DNA from: Ferrovibrio sp041906005
Lineage (GTDB): Bacteria; Pseudomonadota; Alphaproteobacteria; Ferrovibrionales; Ferrovibrionaceae
Direction: 5' to 3'
DNA length: 64,000 nt
Assembly: GCF_041906005.1 (NCBI RefSeq)
Contig: NZ_JAYRJY010000001.1
Coordinates: forward strand, 3,162,001-3,226,000
The notes below the pieces were generated by a model that was given only the letters and a program-made list of their open reading frames with translations, did no database searches and had not been told where the DNA came from. Every line of letters begins with the position of its first letter. Positions within the stretch are counted from its first letter, which is position 1. Below, in pieces: positions 57,046 through 64,000 of this stretch. Position numbers and translations under genes: made by a program.

Positions 57046-57999
57046 TTACTTGATGAAGCTGTCGTCGACCATCGGCTTGAGGTCGGGGATCGACTTGATC
57101 ACACCGGATTCGAGCTGGATGTCGGCGGCTTCCTTCATGAAGGCCTGCAGGTCGCCCTTGAAATAGGCCTGGTTGGCGGCCTTGTCCTGCCAGGCGATGA
57201 AGGCGGCCGACTTGGCGAAATCCGGGCCGGTCTGCTTCACCTTGGCGCCCATGATCTCGTAGGACTTGTCGGGTTCCTTCTTGATCATGTCCAGCGCGTC
57301 GAAGAAGCCATTCACCACGGCCTGCACGGTCTTGGGGTTCTTCTTGATGTAGTCGGGCTGGAAGGCCAGCATGTCGACCACCACCGGATATTCGATCGTG
57401 GTGTGCAGGATCTTGCCCTTGTCCGGCGCATTGCGGATCGACGACAGATACGGCTCGTAGGTCGAGGCGGCATCATACTGGCCGGCGACGAAAGCCTGGG
57501 CGGCCGGGTTCGGTGCCAGGGTGGCGTACTGCACGTCCTTCGGGCCCATGCCGTTCCGGTGCAGCATCACCATCAGCACGAAATACGGCGTGGTGCCGGC
57601 GCCATCGACGGCGATGGTCTTGCCCTTCAGGTCCTTCACCGAGTTGATGTTGTTGCGCACGGCCAGACCATCGCCGCCCTTCGACTTGTCGAGCAGCAGT
57701 ACCTGCGTCAGCGGCACGCCGGCCGAGGTCCAGGCCACATAGGTATCGACCGTGGTGGCCACCGCCTGGGTGGCGCCGGCAGCGACGGTCAGGTGGCGTT
57801 CTTTCTGCGGGATGAACTTGATCTCGACATCGACGCCACGCTTCTTGAACAGGCCGGCATCGGCGGCCAGGGTCAGCGGCGCAAAGCCGGTCCAGCCGCT
57901 CATGCCCAGCACCACTTTCGGCATGTCCTGCGCCATGGCGGGCGCGCCGGCGAGCAGGGCCAGGGCGGCGGCAGCGCCCAAAATCGACATCTTTTTCAT
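57046..57999 (-). CDS. ABC transporter substrate-binding protein (NMT1/SsuA-like)
   Basis: This 317-aa periplasmic protein has a signal peptide (ILGAAAALALLAGAPAMA) and the bilobal NMT1/SsuA fold, with LTLAADAGLFKKRGVDVEI near the N-terminus. The ligand cannot be assigned. Divergence from hutH and the absence of other sulfonate genes make histidine-related or pyrimidine-like compounds possible. The ATG at 57999 is chosen because it gives the normal signal peptide. Confidence 0.88.
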   Translation of the reverse strand: MKKMSILGAAAALALLAGAPAMAQDMPKVVLGMSGWTGFAPLTLAADAGLFKKRGVDVEIKFIPQKERHLTVAAGATQAVATTVDTYVAWTSAGVPLTQVLLLDKSKGGDGLAVRNNINSVKDLKGKTIAVDGAGTTPYFVLMVMLHRNGMGPKDVQYATLAPNPAAQAFVAGQYDAASTYEPYLSSIRNAPDKGKILHTTIEYPVVVDMLAFQPDYIKKNPKTVQAVVNGFFDALDMIKKEPDKSYEIMGAKVKQTGPDFAKSAAFIAWQDKAANQAYFKGDLQAFMKEAADIQLESGVIKSIPDLKPMVDDSFIK

Positions 58000-58100
58000 G
58001 TGTTTAGTCCCCCGGAAGGCTACGGCCGCGGCCGCCATTGGCCCCGGCGCGAATGCCTAATTAAAGACCGTGGCGCGAAAGACGGCAAGTCAAATAATCA

Positions 58101-58139
58101 TGTATAGACAACCTGACCGGCCCAGCCTTAGCCTATACT
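58101..58139 (+). promoter_or_regulatory. hutH promoter with a TGTATAGACA motif
   Basis: TGTATAGACA (58101-58110), an imperfect palindrome like operators of GntR-family repressors such as HutC, precedes a TATACT -10 box (58134-58139) by 23 nt. The whole lies between the divergent ABC-importer and hutH genes. No regulator gene is adjacent. Confidence 0.4.
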
Positions 58140-58161
58140 CAATTCATCCATCAAAACGGGG

Positions 58162-59691
58162 ATGCGCGTGGTCTATCGACTGACGCCCGGAACGCTCACA
58201 CTCGCCGACCTGGCCCGGCTCTATCGCGGCGGCGCCTTCAGGCTGGAGATCGACGTCTCGGCGCGGGCGTCTGTCGAGGCATCCGCCGATACCGTGGCGC
58301 GCGCGGCTGCCGGCGATGCAGCGGTCTACGGCGTCAACACCGGTTTCGGCAAGCTCGCCCGCGTGCGCATCGCGCCCGATCAGGTGGCCGAGCTGCAGCG
58401 TCGCCTGGTGCTCAGCCATGCGGTCGGCACCGGGCCTTTGCTGCCCGATGCGATCGTGCGGCTGATCCTGCTGCTCAAGATCAACAGCCTCGCACAGGGC
58501 CTGTCGGGTGTGCACTGGAACACCATCGAGGCCCTGCGGGCATTGCTGAATGCCGATATGCTGCCCTGCGTGCCGGCGCAGGGCTCGGTCGGCGCTTCGG
58601 GCGACCTCGCGCCGCTGGCGCATCTGGTGCTGCCTTTGCTGGGCGAGGGCAGCGTGCGCATCGCCGGCCGCGAATGCCCGGCCGCCGAAGGTTTGGCGAA
58701 GGCGGGCCTGCAACCCCTGAAGCTCGGCGCGAAGGAAGGCCTCGCGCTGCTCAATGGCACGCAGGTTTCGACGGCACTGGCGCTCGCCGGGCTGTTCGCC
58801 GCCGAAGACGTGACGGCGGCTGCGCTGGTCACGGGCGCGCTGTCCGTCGATGCCGCCGCCGGTTCCGACACGCCATTCGATCCGCGCATCCATGCCGCGC
58901 GGCGCCAGCCTGGCCAGATCGCGGTGGCGGCTTTGCTGCTGGAACTGCTGGACGGCTCCGACATCCGCGCCTCGCACCGCACCGGCGACGAACGCGTGCA
59001 GGACCCGTATTGCCTGCGCTGCCAGCCGCAGGTGATGGGCGCGGCGCTCGATCTGCTGCGCCAGGCCGCCGGCACGCTGGAGCGCGAAGCCAACGGCGTC
59101 TCCGACAATCCGCTGGTCTTCGGTGAAGGGGAAATCCTCTCCGGCGGCAACTTCCATGCCGAACCGGTGGCCTTTGCCGCCGACATCATCGCCATCGCAC
59201 TGGCCGAGATCGGCAATCTTTCCGAACGCCGCATCTCGCTGCTAGTCGATCCGGTGCTGAGCGGCCTGCCGGCTTTCCTGGCGCCCAAACCCGGGATCAA
59301 TTCGGGCTTCATGATCGCGCAGGTGACGGCCGCCGCGCTGGCGTCCGAGAACAAGCAGCGCGCCCATCCCGCCAGCATCGACACGATCCCCACCTCGGCC
59401 AACCAGGAAGACCATGTCTCCATGGCGGCCCATGCCGGCTATCGCCTGCTGGCCATGGCCGAGAACGCCGCCGGCATCGTGGCGGTGGAATGGCTCTGTG
59501 CCGCGCAGGGTGTCGATCTGCGCGCGCCGCTGCGCACCAGCGCGCATCTGCAGCAGGCGCAAAGGCTGCTGCGCGATGCCGTGCCGATGATGGCCGAGGA
59601 TCGTTATCTGGCGCCCGACCTGGCGGCGGCCAAGCGCATGGTGCAGGACGGCGCCTTGCGCGCCCTCCTGCACAGGTCTCTGCTGGGCTGA
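58162..59691 (+). CDS. hutH: histidine ammonia-lyase
   Basis: This 509-aa enzyme deaminates histidine to trans-urocanate. It carries the A145-S146-G147 triad that forms the MIO cofactor (GSVGASGDLAPLAHL), YGVNTGFGKLA, and the C-terminal QEDHVSMAAHAGYRLL. Aromatic ammonia-lyases share the fold; the MIO-region and length fit HutH. No hutU, hutI or hutG are nearby, so the rest of the pathway must be elsewhere. Confidence 0.9.
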   Translation: MRVVYRLTPGTLTLADLARLYRGGAFRLEIDVSARASVEASADTVARAAAGDAAVYGVNTGFGKLARVRIAPDQVAELQRRLVLSHAVGTGPLLPDAIVRLILLLKINSLAQGLSGVHWNTIEALRALLNADMLPCVPAQGSVGASGDLAPLAHLVLPLLGEGSVRIAGRECPAAEGLAKAGLQPLKLGAKEGLALLNGTQVSTALALAGLFAAEDVTAAALVTGALSVDAAAGSDTPFDPRIHAARRQPGQIAVAALLLELLDGSDIRASHRTGDERVQDPYCLRCQPQVMGAALDLLRQAAGTLEREANGVSDNPLVFGEGEILSGGNFHAEPVAFAADIIAIALAEIGNLSERRISLLVDPVLSGLPAFLAPKPGINSGFMIAQVTAAALASENKQRAHPASIDTIPTSANQEDHVSMAAHAGYRLLAMAENAAGIVAVEWLCAAQGVDLRAPLRTSAHLQQAQRLLRDAVPMMAEDRYLAPDLAAAKRMVQDGALRALLHRSLLG

Positions 59692-59692
59692 C

Positions 59693-59800
59693 TTACTTCG
59701 GCAGATCGGCCGAGGTCACGCGGCAGAAGGCCAGCGCCAGCGCGAAGACCGCGAAAGCGGCGCAGGCGCCGATGAGGTAAAGCTGTTCGCCGAACGGCAT
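59693..59800 (-). CDS. 35-aa single-pass membrane ORF behind an FNR box
   Basis: The frame encodes a short protein with one hydrophobic helix (about residues 7-27, LYLIGACAAFAVFALALAF) and a small polar tail. GGGAG lies 8 nt before the ATG at 59800. It is too short for usual gene-calling thresholds. A perfect FNR-type box lies 76 nt upstream, so it may be induced at low oxygen. I do not know the family. It converges with the hutH 3' end. Confidence 0.55.
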   Translation of the reverse strand: MPFGEQLYLIGACAAFAVFALALAFCRVTSADLPK

Positions 59801-59875
59801 GATGTGTCTCCCCCGGATTCGGTTGCGGATGTTTCTTGCGGGCCGGAGGCTAGCCAGCGGCGTTCCGTCGCGGCT

Positions 59876-59889
59876 TTGATCTCGATCAA
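59876..59889. promoter_or_regulatory. perfect FNR/FixK-type box TTGAT-N4-ATCAA
   Basis: TTGATCTCGATCAA matches the FNR/Anr/FixK consensus at all ten positions. Its centre is about 41 nt from a possible start at 59841 with a TAGCCT -10 on the minus strand, fitting class II activation of the 35-aa ORF. The divergent hup gene is 200 nt away, so a role there is less likely. Confidence 0.65.
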
Positions 59890-60091
59890 ATCGGGTCGCT
59901 GCGACGTTGGATAGCGACTCGCTGCGTCACCCATGCGTCGAATCGCGATTGGCGCAAATGCCGCGAATGACAAGGGTTTGGCGGGCCCTTGTTGGCCTTG
60001 TCTGGGGCGGTGAATGTGGTAACTGCTTTCACCCGCTGCGGATCGTCCGATTCTGTATGGCGGGCTGATCCGCAGAATTCTGGAGGGTGTG

Positions 60092-60361
60092 ATGAACAAG
60101 GCTGATCTGATCGAAATCGTGCGCGAGACCGCGGGCACCACCAAGGCTGCCGCCGGCGACGCCGTCGATGCCGTCTTCGAGGCGATGGCGAAGTCGCTGA
60201 AGAAGGAAGGCGGTTTCACCATCGTCGGCTTCGGCACCTTCAAGGTGTCCAAGCGCGGCGCCCGCAAGGGCCGCAACCCGCAGACGGGCGAGACGATCAA
60301 GATCGCCGCCTCGAAGTCGGTGCGCTTCAAGGCGTCGAAGCAGCTCAAGGATACGCTCTGA
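60092..60361 (+). CDS. hup: HU-type nucleoid protein
   Basis: This 89-aa histone-like protein binds and bends DNA. MNKADLIEIV starts the fold, GFGTFKVSKRGARKGRNPQTG is the beta-arm, with SVRFKASKQLKD at the end. GGAGGG precedes the ATG at 60092 by 4-8 nt; a GTG at 60089 is the alternative start. It is monocistronic. Confidence 0.96.
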   Translation: MNKADLIEIVRETAGTTKAAAGDAVDAVFEAMAKSLKKEGGFTIVGFGTFKVSKRGARKGRNPQTGETIKIAASKSVRFKASKQLKDTL

Positions 60362-60399
60362 CGCGTCGGGCGGACCTGTTCCGTCCGGGCTTCGACAGG

Positions 60400-60426
60400 G
60401 CCCGCTCCGCCGGAGCGGGCTTTTTC
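60400..60426 (+). terminator. hup terminator
   Basis: GCCCGCTCC (60400-60408) and GGAGCGGGC (60412-60420) form a 9-bp stem with a 3-nt loop, followed by TTTTTC. Confidence 0.92.
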
Positions 60427-60490
60427 ATTTGCGATTGCCGCCGCCGGTCTGCCCCCGCCATACTGGGCCATCGGGGGAAACGGGGGCGGC

Positions 60491-60943
60491 GTGGAATTTC
60501 TGCATCCGCAGCTGGAACGGCTTCTGGCCTACTGGGAGGCAAAGCGGGGCGCACGGCGCTTTCCGCTGCGGCGGGATATCGATCCGCTCGATCTGGCGTT
60601 TGCGCTTGGCCATGTGCTGCTGGTGGATGTGGAGCGCGAACCCGCGATCCGGTTCCGCTATCGCCTCTGGGGCGTCGATCTGACCCGCGATTACGGCCAG
60701 GAGATGACCGGCCGCTATGTCGACCAGCTCAATCCGCCGGCCTTTGCCGCGCGGGTGCAGCAACAGTATCTGCAGGCGCTGGAAGCCGCCGCGCCGCAAC
60801 TGCATAAATTCGACGATGTGATCGATGGGCGCTGGTTCACACACGAGCGCCTGCTGCTGCCGCTGGGCCGCGAGGATGCGCCGGAGGCGATCGGAATGAT
60901 CATGGGCGCGATCTACCGCCGGCCGCTCGATGGGCAGAATTAA
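60491..60943 (+). CDS. PAS_5-type single-domain protein
   Basis: This 150-aa protein resembles the PAS_5 (PF07310) family common in alphaproteobacteria: LERLLAYWEAKRGARRFPLR, then PLDLAFALGHVLLVDVE and RYRLWGVDLTRDYGQEMTGR. The fold should bind a small ligand or act as a sensor module; no output domain is present. It starts at GTG 60491. The function is unknown. Confidence 0.8.
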   Translation: MEFLHPQLERLLAYWEAKRGARRFPLRRDIDPLDLAFALGHVLLVDVEREPAIRFRYRLWGVDLTRDYGQEMTGRYVDQLNPPAFAARVQQQYLQALEAAAPQLHKFDDVIDGRWFTHERLLLPLGREDAPEAIGMIMGAIYRRPLDGQN

Positions 60944-60971
60944 GCGGGCCGCCCCCTGAAGGGCGGCCCGC
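60944..60971. terminator. bidirectional 11-bp hairpin between convergent genes
   Basis: GCGGGCCGCCC (60944-60954) and GGGCGGCCCGC (60961-60971) form a perfect stem with a 6-nt loop between the PAS_5 and hydrolase genes. T content is modest on both sides. Confidence 0.6.
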
Positions 60972-60978
60972 AGTCGTG

Positions 60979-61836
60979 TTAACCCAGATGCACCTTGAAG
61001 AAGCCGACCGCCTTCTGCCAGGCATCCTCGGCTTCGGCCTTGCGATAGCTCGGCCGGTAATCGGCGTGGAAGGCATGCGGCGTGTCGGGGTAGACGTAGA
61101 AGGTGTTGAACTTCTTCGCCGCTTCCAACGCGGCCTTCATCTGCTCCACGCTGGCGACCGGGATGCCCTGGTCGGCGGCGCCGTAGAGGCCCAGCACCGG
61201 CGCCTTCAGGTCCTTGACGATGTCGATTGGATGCTTCGGCGTCAGTTCGCTGGCCTGGCCGACCAGGCGGCCATACCAGGCCACGCCGGCCTTCACCTTC
61301 GGGTTATGCGCCGCATACAGCCAGGTGATGCGGCCGCCCCAGCAGAAGCCGGTGATGCCCAGCCTGTTCGGGTTGCCGCCATTCTTGGCCGCCCAGGCGG
61401 CGGTGGCATCCAGATCGGCCATCACCTGCGCGTCCGGTACCTTGCCGGCCACCGCGATGGCGCCCTGCATGTCGGTCACCTTGCTCATGTCGCCCTGGCG
61501 GGCATAGAGGTCGGAGGCGATCGCCTGATAGCCCAGCTTGGCGAAACGGCGGCAGGTGTCCTTGATGTATTCATGCACGCCGAAGATTTCCTGCACCACC
61601 AGGATGGTGGGGAAGGGGCCGGCGCCGGCTGGCTGGGCGCGATAGGCTTTCATCATGCCGCCCTTCACCGGAATATCGACCTCGCCGTCTTTCAGGCCGG
61701 TGGCATCGGTCTTGATCGCGGTCTGGCCCATGACGGGGCCGGCGGCCACCGTGAAACCGGTGATCAGGCTGGTGGCCATGAAACCACGGCGGCTGAAATC
61801 GACTTTGGGAACGAGGCTGAGCAAATCGGCGTTCAT
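60979..61836 (-). CDS. dienelactone hydrolase family protein with Tat-like signal
   Basis: This 285-aa alpha/beta hydrolase has a twin-Arg signal (SRRGFMATSLITG) and the DLH triad: Cys in GITGFCWGGR, Asp in YGAADQGIPV and His in PHAFHADYRPSY. DLH opens dienelactones, but many family members act on other esters. Export to the periplasm is implied. The function is otherwise unknown. Confidence 0.9.
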   Translation of the reverse strand: MNADLLSLVPKVDFSRRGFMATSLITGFTVAAGPVMGQTAIKTDATGLKDGEVDIPVKGGMMKAYRAQPAGAGPFPTILVVQEIFGVHEYIKDTCRRFAKLGYQAIASDLYARQGDMSKVTDMQGAIAVAGKVPDAQVMADLDATAAWAAKNGGNPNRLGITGFCWGGRITWLYAAHNPKVKAGVAWYGRLVGQASELTPKHPIDIVKDLKAPVLGLYGAADQGIPVASVEQMKAALEAAKKFNTFYVYPDTPHAFHADYRPSYRKAEAEDAWQKAVGFFKVHLG

Positions 61837-61989
61837 GTTTTTCCTCCGGTTAAGACGAAACGATCCCGCGGCGGGCGGACAAGGCGGCAGATCAGGCGGC
61901 AGATTGTGGGCCGGCGCGATGCCGCCCGGTGATAAAATCCGCGTGAAACCGTTTTTCTTATCTGGAGCGCGCGGCGCGCACGGCCAGCC

Positions 61990-62166
61990 TCAGCCGGCGA
62001 AAAAGCTGTAGGCCAGGCCGACCAGCAGGAAGATACCGAGCCAGGCCGCGATGAACAGCAGCAGGCGCCGGCCGCCGATGGCGCCGGGCAGCCGCAGGAT
62101 GCCAGGCAGGATCAGCAGCAGGGCCAGCGCCAGTCCGGCCAGTCGTAGCCAGTCAGACTGCGTCAT
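61990..62166 (-). CDS. 58-aa two-helix membrane ORF
   Basis: This 58-aa frame encodes two hydrophobic helices (about residues 9-26 and 34-52) with an Arg pair between, and ends in FFAG. It begins 18 nt after the stop of the upstream secreted protein gene, so the two are likely co-transcribed. It falls below the usual gene-length cut-off. No strong ribosome site is seen, so confidence is moderate. Confidence 0.55.
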   Translation of the reverse strand: MTQSDWLRLAGLALALLLILPGILRLPGAIGGRRLLLFIAAWLGIFLLVGLAYSFFAG

Positions 62167-62184
62167 ACCGCCACGAAAAGGGGA

Positions 62185-62868
62185 TCAGTCGGCCTGCGAA
62201 ACCTTGGTGCCGCCAGATGCCGCGGCCGAGCGCTGGCACTGCCGGTACAGCCGCTCTGCCTCGGGTTCCTTGAACGACAGGAACCGCATTTCCAGCGCGC
62301 TGACCACCTTGTAGGACGGATTGTCCGAGGCGGTGGGGCCCTGGAACTTGGCCGGGCTCACATGCACCAGCGACAGCACGCGTTCGGGGCTGATGCGCAT
62401 TTCGATCCGCTGGCCGTCGCCCAGTTTCTCGCTGGCGCAGACCTTGCCGAGCTGGTGATCGAAATGCTTCACCCGGTCATACCGCGGATCGGGGCTGACA
62501 TCGGGGATCGGCGTCACGGCGGCGCTGGCCACGAGGGCGGGGCGGTATTTGTGGAATTCGGCGGTGGCGAGCACGATGCTGCCGAAGGGGAAGAAGATCT
62601 CGACATCGTCGAGGCGGGCATGGTCGCCCATGCGGCCGTCCACCACGGGCAGTTCCACCACGCGGGCAGACGACATGCGGGTGATGTCGTCGTTCAGGCG
62701 GATCAGGTTGCGGTCGCCGCGCTCCTTGGCGCGTTCGGCCTCGAAGGGAATCAGGGCAGTGGGCTTGGCGCCTTTTTTGGACTGGGCCTGGGCGGCGCCG
62801 GCTGCGGCGAGGCTGGCCGCGGCGGCAAGGATCGCCAAGGCGACGGTCGCTTTCCGGAATCCGAACAT
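62185..62868 (-). CDS. exported protein of unknown function
   Basis: This 227-aa protein has a signal peptide (ATVALAILAAAASLAAAGAAQA) and a mature part without recognised domains. It contains acidic and basic strands, and near the C-terminus ALEMRFLSFKEPEAERLYR. GGGGGAAA precedes the ATG at 62868; the frame runs upstream into a region that is probably promoter. I do not recognise a family. Confidence 0.75.
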   Translation of the reverse strand: MFGFRKATVALAILAAAASLAAAGAAQAQSKKGAKPTALIPFEAERAKERGDRNLIRLNDDITRMSSARVVELPVVDGRMGDHARLDDVEIFFPFGSIVLATAEFHKYRPALVASAAVTPIPDVSPDPRYDRVKHFDHQLGKVCASEKLGDGQRIEMRISPERVLSLVHVSPAKFQGPTASDNPSYKVVSALEMRFLSFKEPEAERLYRQCQRSAAASGGTKVSQAD

Positions 62869-63104
62869 GAGGCTTTCCCCCTTCGAAGGGTCGGCCGGCA
62901 AAGCACCGGCGTCGTCTTCCCTGACTTTATAGACGGCCGGCAGGTTAGTCGATTTTCCGAGTCCTGCCAAGACTCGATGTGTTATCAAATGGTTACCCCA
63001 AAATTTGGGAGTCTTCCGGGCTTTGCCATCGTGCCGCGATGCAGGTAAGGTACGCGCCGTTTTGAACCGGTCGCCAGACCGGCTGTTCGTTCAGGGAGTC
63101 GCCT

Positions 63105-63755
63105 GTGGCCAATTTCATCGAGGAAGTCGACGAGGAAGTGCGCCGCGACCGGCTGGAAAAAGCCTGGAAGCGCTGGAGCCCCTACGCCATCGGCCTCGTC
63201 ATCCTGTTGCTGGCCGGCGTGGCCGGTCATCAGGTCTGGAAGACCTGGCAGAGCGAAAAAGCCGCCGCCGCCGGCGCGGCTTTCACCGCCGCGCTCAACC
63301 AGGCCCAGGCCGGCAAACCCGCCGATGCCGCGAAGGCTTTCGCCGACATGGCGGCCAGCGGCAAGGATGGCTATGCCCTGCTGGCCCGTTTCCAGCAGGC
63401 CGCCGTGCTGATCGAGGCCAAGGACATGCCCGGCGCCATCGCCGCCTATGACGCCATCGCAGCCGACAGCGGCATCAACCAGCGCTTCCGCGATCTCGCC
63501 AATTACCTCGCCGCCTTCCATGGCTTCGATACCCTGGGCGCCGAGGGTGTGCGCAAGCATGTCGCCGCGATCCCGGGCGACAGCCCGTGGTATGCCAATG
63601 GCCGCGAATTGCAGGCGCTGGCCGAACTCAAGGCCGGCAACCGCGATGCCGCCCGGCAGCAGCTTACCGCGCTGGCCGATGATCCCCTGGTGCCGGCTGG
63701 CCTGCGTGGCCGCGCCGCCGAATTGCTGGCCGCCCTTGGCGGTCCGGTCCAGTAA
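63105..63755 (+). CDS. YfgM-like TPR membrane protein
   Basis: This 216-aa protein has an N-terminal cytoplasmic head, one membrane helix (about residues 28-44, IGLVILLLAGVAGHQVW) and a TPR_21-type periplasmic domain. It matches YfgM, a SecYEG-associated chaperone partner, which precedes BamB in many Proteobacteria. It starts at GTG 63105. The gap to bamB is 14 nt. Confidence 0.85.
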   Translation: MANFIEEVDEEVRRDRLEKAWKRWSPYAIGLVILLLAGVAGHQVWKTWQSEKAAAAGAAFTAALNQAQAGKPADAAKAFADMAASGKDGYALLARFQQAAVLIEAKDMPGAIAAYDAIAADSGINQRFRDLANYLAAFHGFDTLGAEGVRKHVAAIPGDSPWYANGRELQALAELKAGNRDAARQQLTALADDPLVPAGLRGRAAELLAALGGPVQ

Positions 63756-63769
63756 CCGGGCAGACCGTT

Positions 63770-64000
63770 ATGCAGATGCATCGTCCGATGTTCCGCTTCG
63801 CCGCCATCGCTGTGGCCGCCGTTGCGCTTGCCGGTTGCGACACGGTTTCCGACTGGTTTGCCGAGGATCCCAAGCCGGTGGTCACCGGCGAGCGCATTTC
63901 CGTGCTCGCCTTCGACAGCCAGCTCGACCCCGATCCGCAATTGGCCGAAACGCCCGTTTCACTGTCCAAGCCGTGGCGCAATCCGGAATGGCCCCAGGGC
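63770..64000 (+). CDS. bamB: outer-membrane assembly lipoprotein BamB (5' end only)
   Basis: The first 77 codons are in the window. A lipoprotein signal with lipobox LAGC (Cys at residue 23) is followed by the start of the PQQ-repeat propeller region, with RISVLAFDSQLDPDPQLAE and PVSLSKPWRNPEWPQG, the usual alphaproteobacterial BamB N-terminus. BamB is a beta-propeller accessory of the BAM complex. The gene continues beyond base 64000. Confidence 0.88.
   Translation, partial: MQMHRPMFRFAAIAVAAVALAGCDTVSDWFAEDPKPVVTGERISVLAFDSQLDPDPQLAETPVSLSKPWRNPEWPQG

Noticed and set aside
58162..59691. hutH as phenylalanine or tyrosine ammonia-lyase
   Set aside because: Length of 509 aa and the N-terminal pattern fit bacterial histidine ammonia-lyase; the other lyases are usually longer or have different substrate residues, though this cannot be fully excluded by eye.

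Overview
The window is a high-GC chromosomal segment from an alphaproteobacterium, most likely of the Rhodospirillales type. The evidence is the flagellar layout found in Caulobacter, Azospirillum and their relatives: FliX divergent from FlgI with DksA beside it, a FlgJ that is only a rod-binding domain, a DUF6468-MotE pair after FliM, and a DUF1217 protein. A CckA-type hybrid kinase sits directly behind flhB. CtrA-like (TTAA-N7-TTAA) and sigma-54 (TGGCAC-N5-TTGC type) promoter elements lie in the flagellar intergenic regions. No tRNA, rRNA, CRISPR array, insertion sequence or integrase was seen.

Layout. 1-1.9 kb: the end of an unknown gene, a small membrane protein, a 2OG-Fe(II) oxygenase and a VOC protein. 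1.97-24.8 kb: flagellar block. It holds flgN-like, flgJ, flgI, fliX, dksA, flgH-A-G-F, fliL-M, DUF6468, motE, a DUF1217 protein, a CheY-like regulator, a large secreted TPR protein, fliP-O, a small FlhB-like protein, flgB-C, fliE-Q-R, flhB and cckA. Both sigma-54 promoter candidates (before flgI and before flgF) have TTTGCCG/CGGCAAA-type inverted repeats behind them, resembling FlbD enhancers. CtrA-like boxes precede the DUF1217 gene and flgB. FliX and CckA are encoded here, so the block carries parts of its own regulatory circuit. 24.9-30.2 kb: recA, alaS and a cyclic-nucleotide-gated K+ channel. 30-36 kb: a GST, DoxX and LysR group, icd, a LOG-family enzyme and two c-type cytochrome genes. 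36-45.4 kb: LysM protein, Ppx/GppA phosphatase, rlmE, transglutaminase-like protein, guaB, an RsmB-type methyltransferase, a tandem pair of TPR proteins and guaA. 45.4-49.0 kb: a TetR regulator divergent from an NAD-dependent epimerase, and an ABC-F ATPase.

The most unusual locus is at 49.05-51.02 kb. A retron reverse transcriptase carries NAxxH, YADD and VTG motifs and is fused to a C-terminal trypsin-like protease with an intact His/Asp/Ser triad. Upstream lies a 115-nt non-coding RNA candidate bounded by a perfect 14-bp a1/a2 inverted repeat. The more AT-rich cassette lies exactly in the 3' end of a ridA-family gene. A degenerate copy of the last ridA codons remains on the far side, with a 16-bp direct repeat (one mismatch) at the two edges, so a discrete element of about 1.9 kb seems to have entered there and supplied a replacement gene end.

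51-64 kb: LysR regulator, VOC protein, purT, a second RidA, an ArsC-like protein, a GNAT protein, an ABC importer (ATPase, permease, binding protein) divergent from hutH, a 35-residue membrane ORF behind a perfect FNR-type box, HU, a PAS_5-like protein, a dienelactone hydrolase, a 58-residue membrane ORF, a secreted unknown, a YfgM-like TPR protein and the start of bamB.
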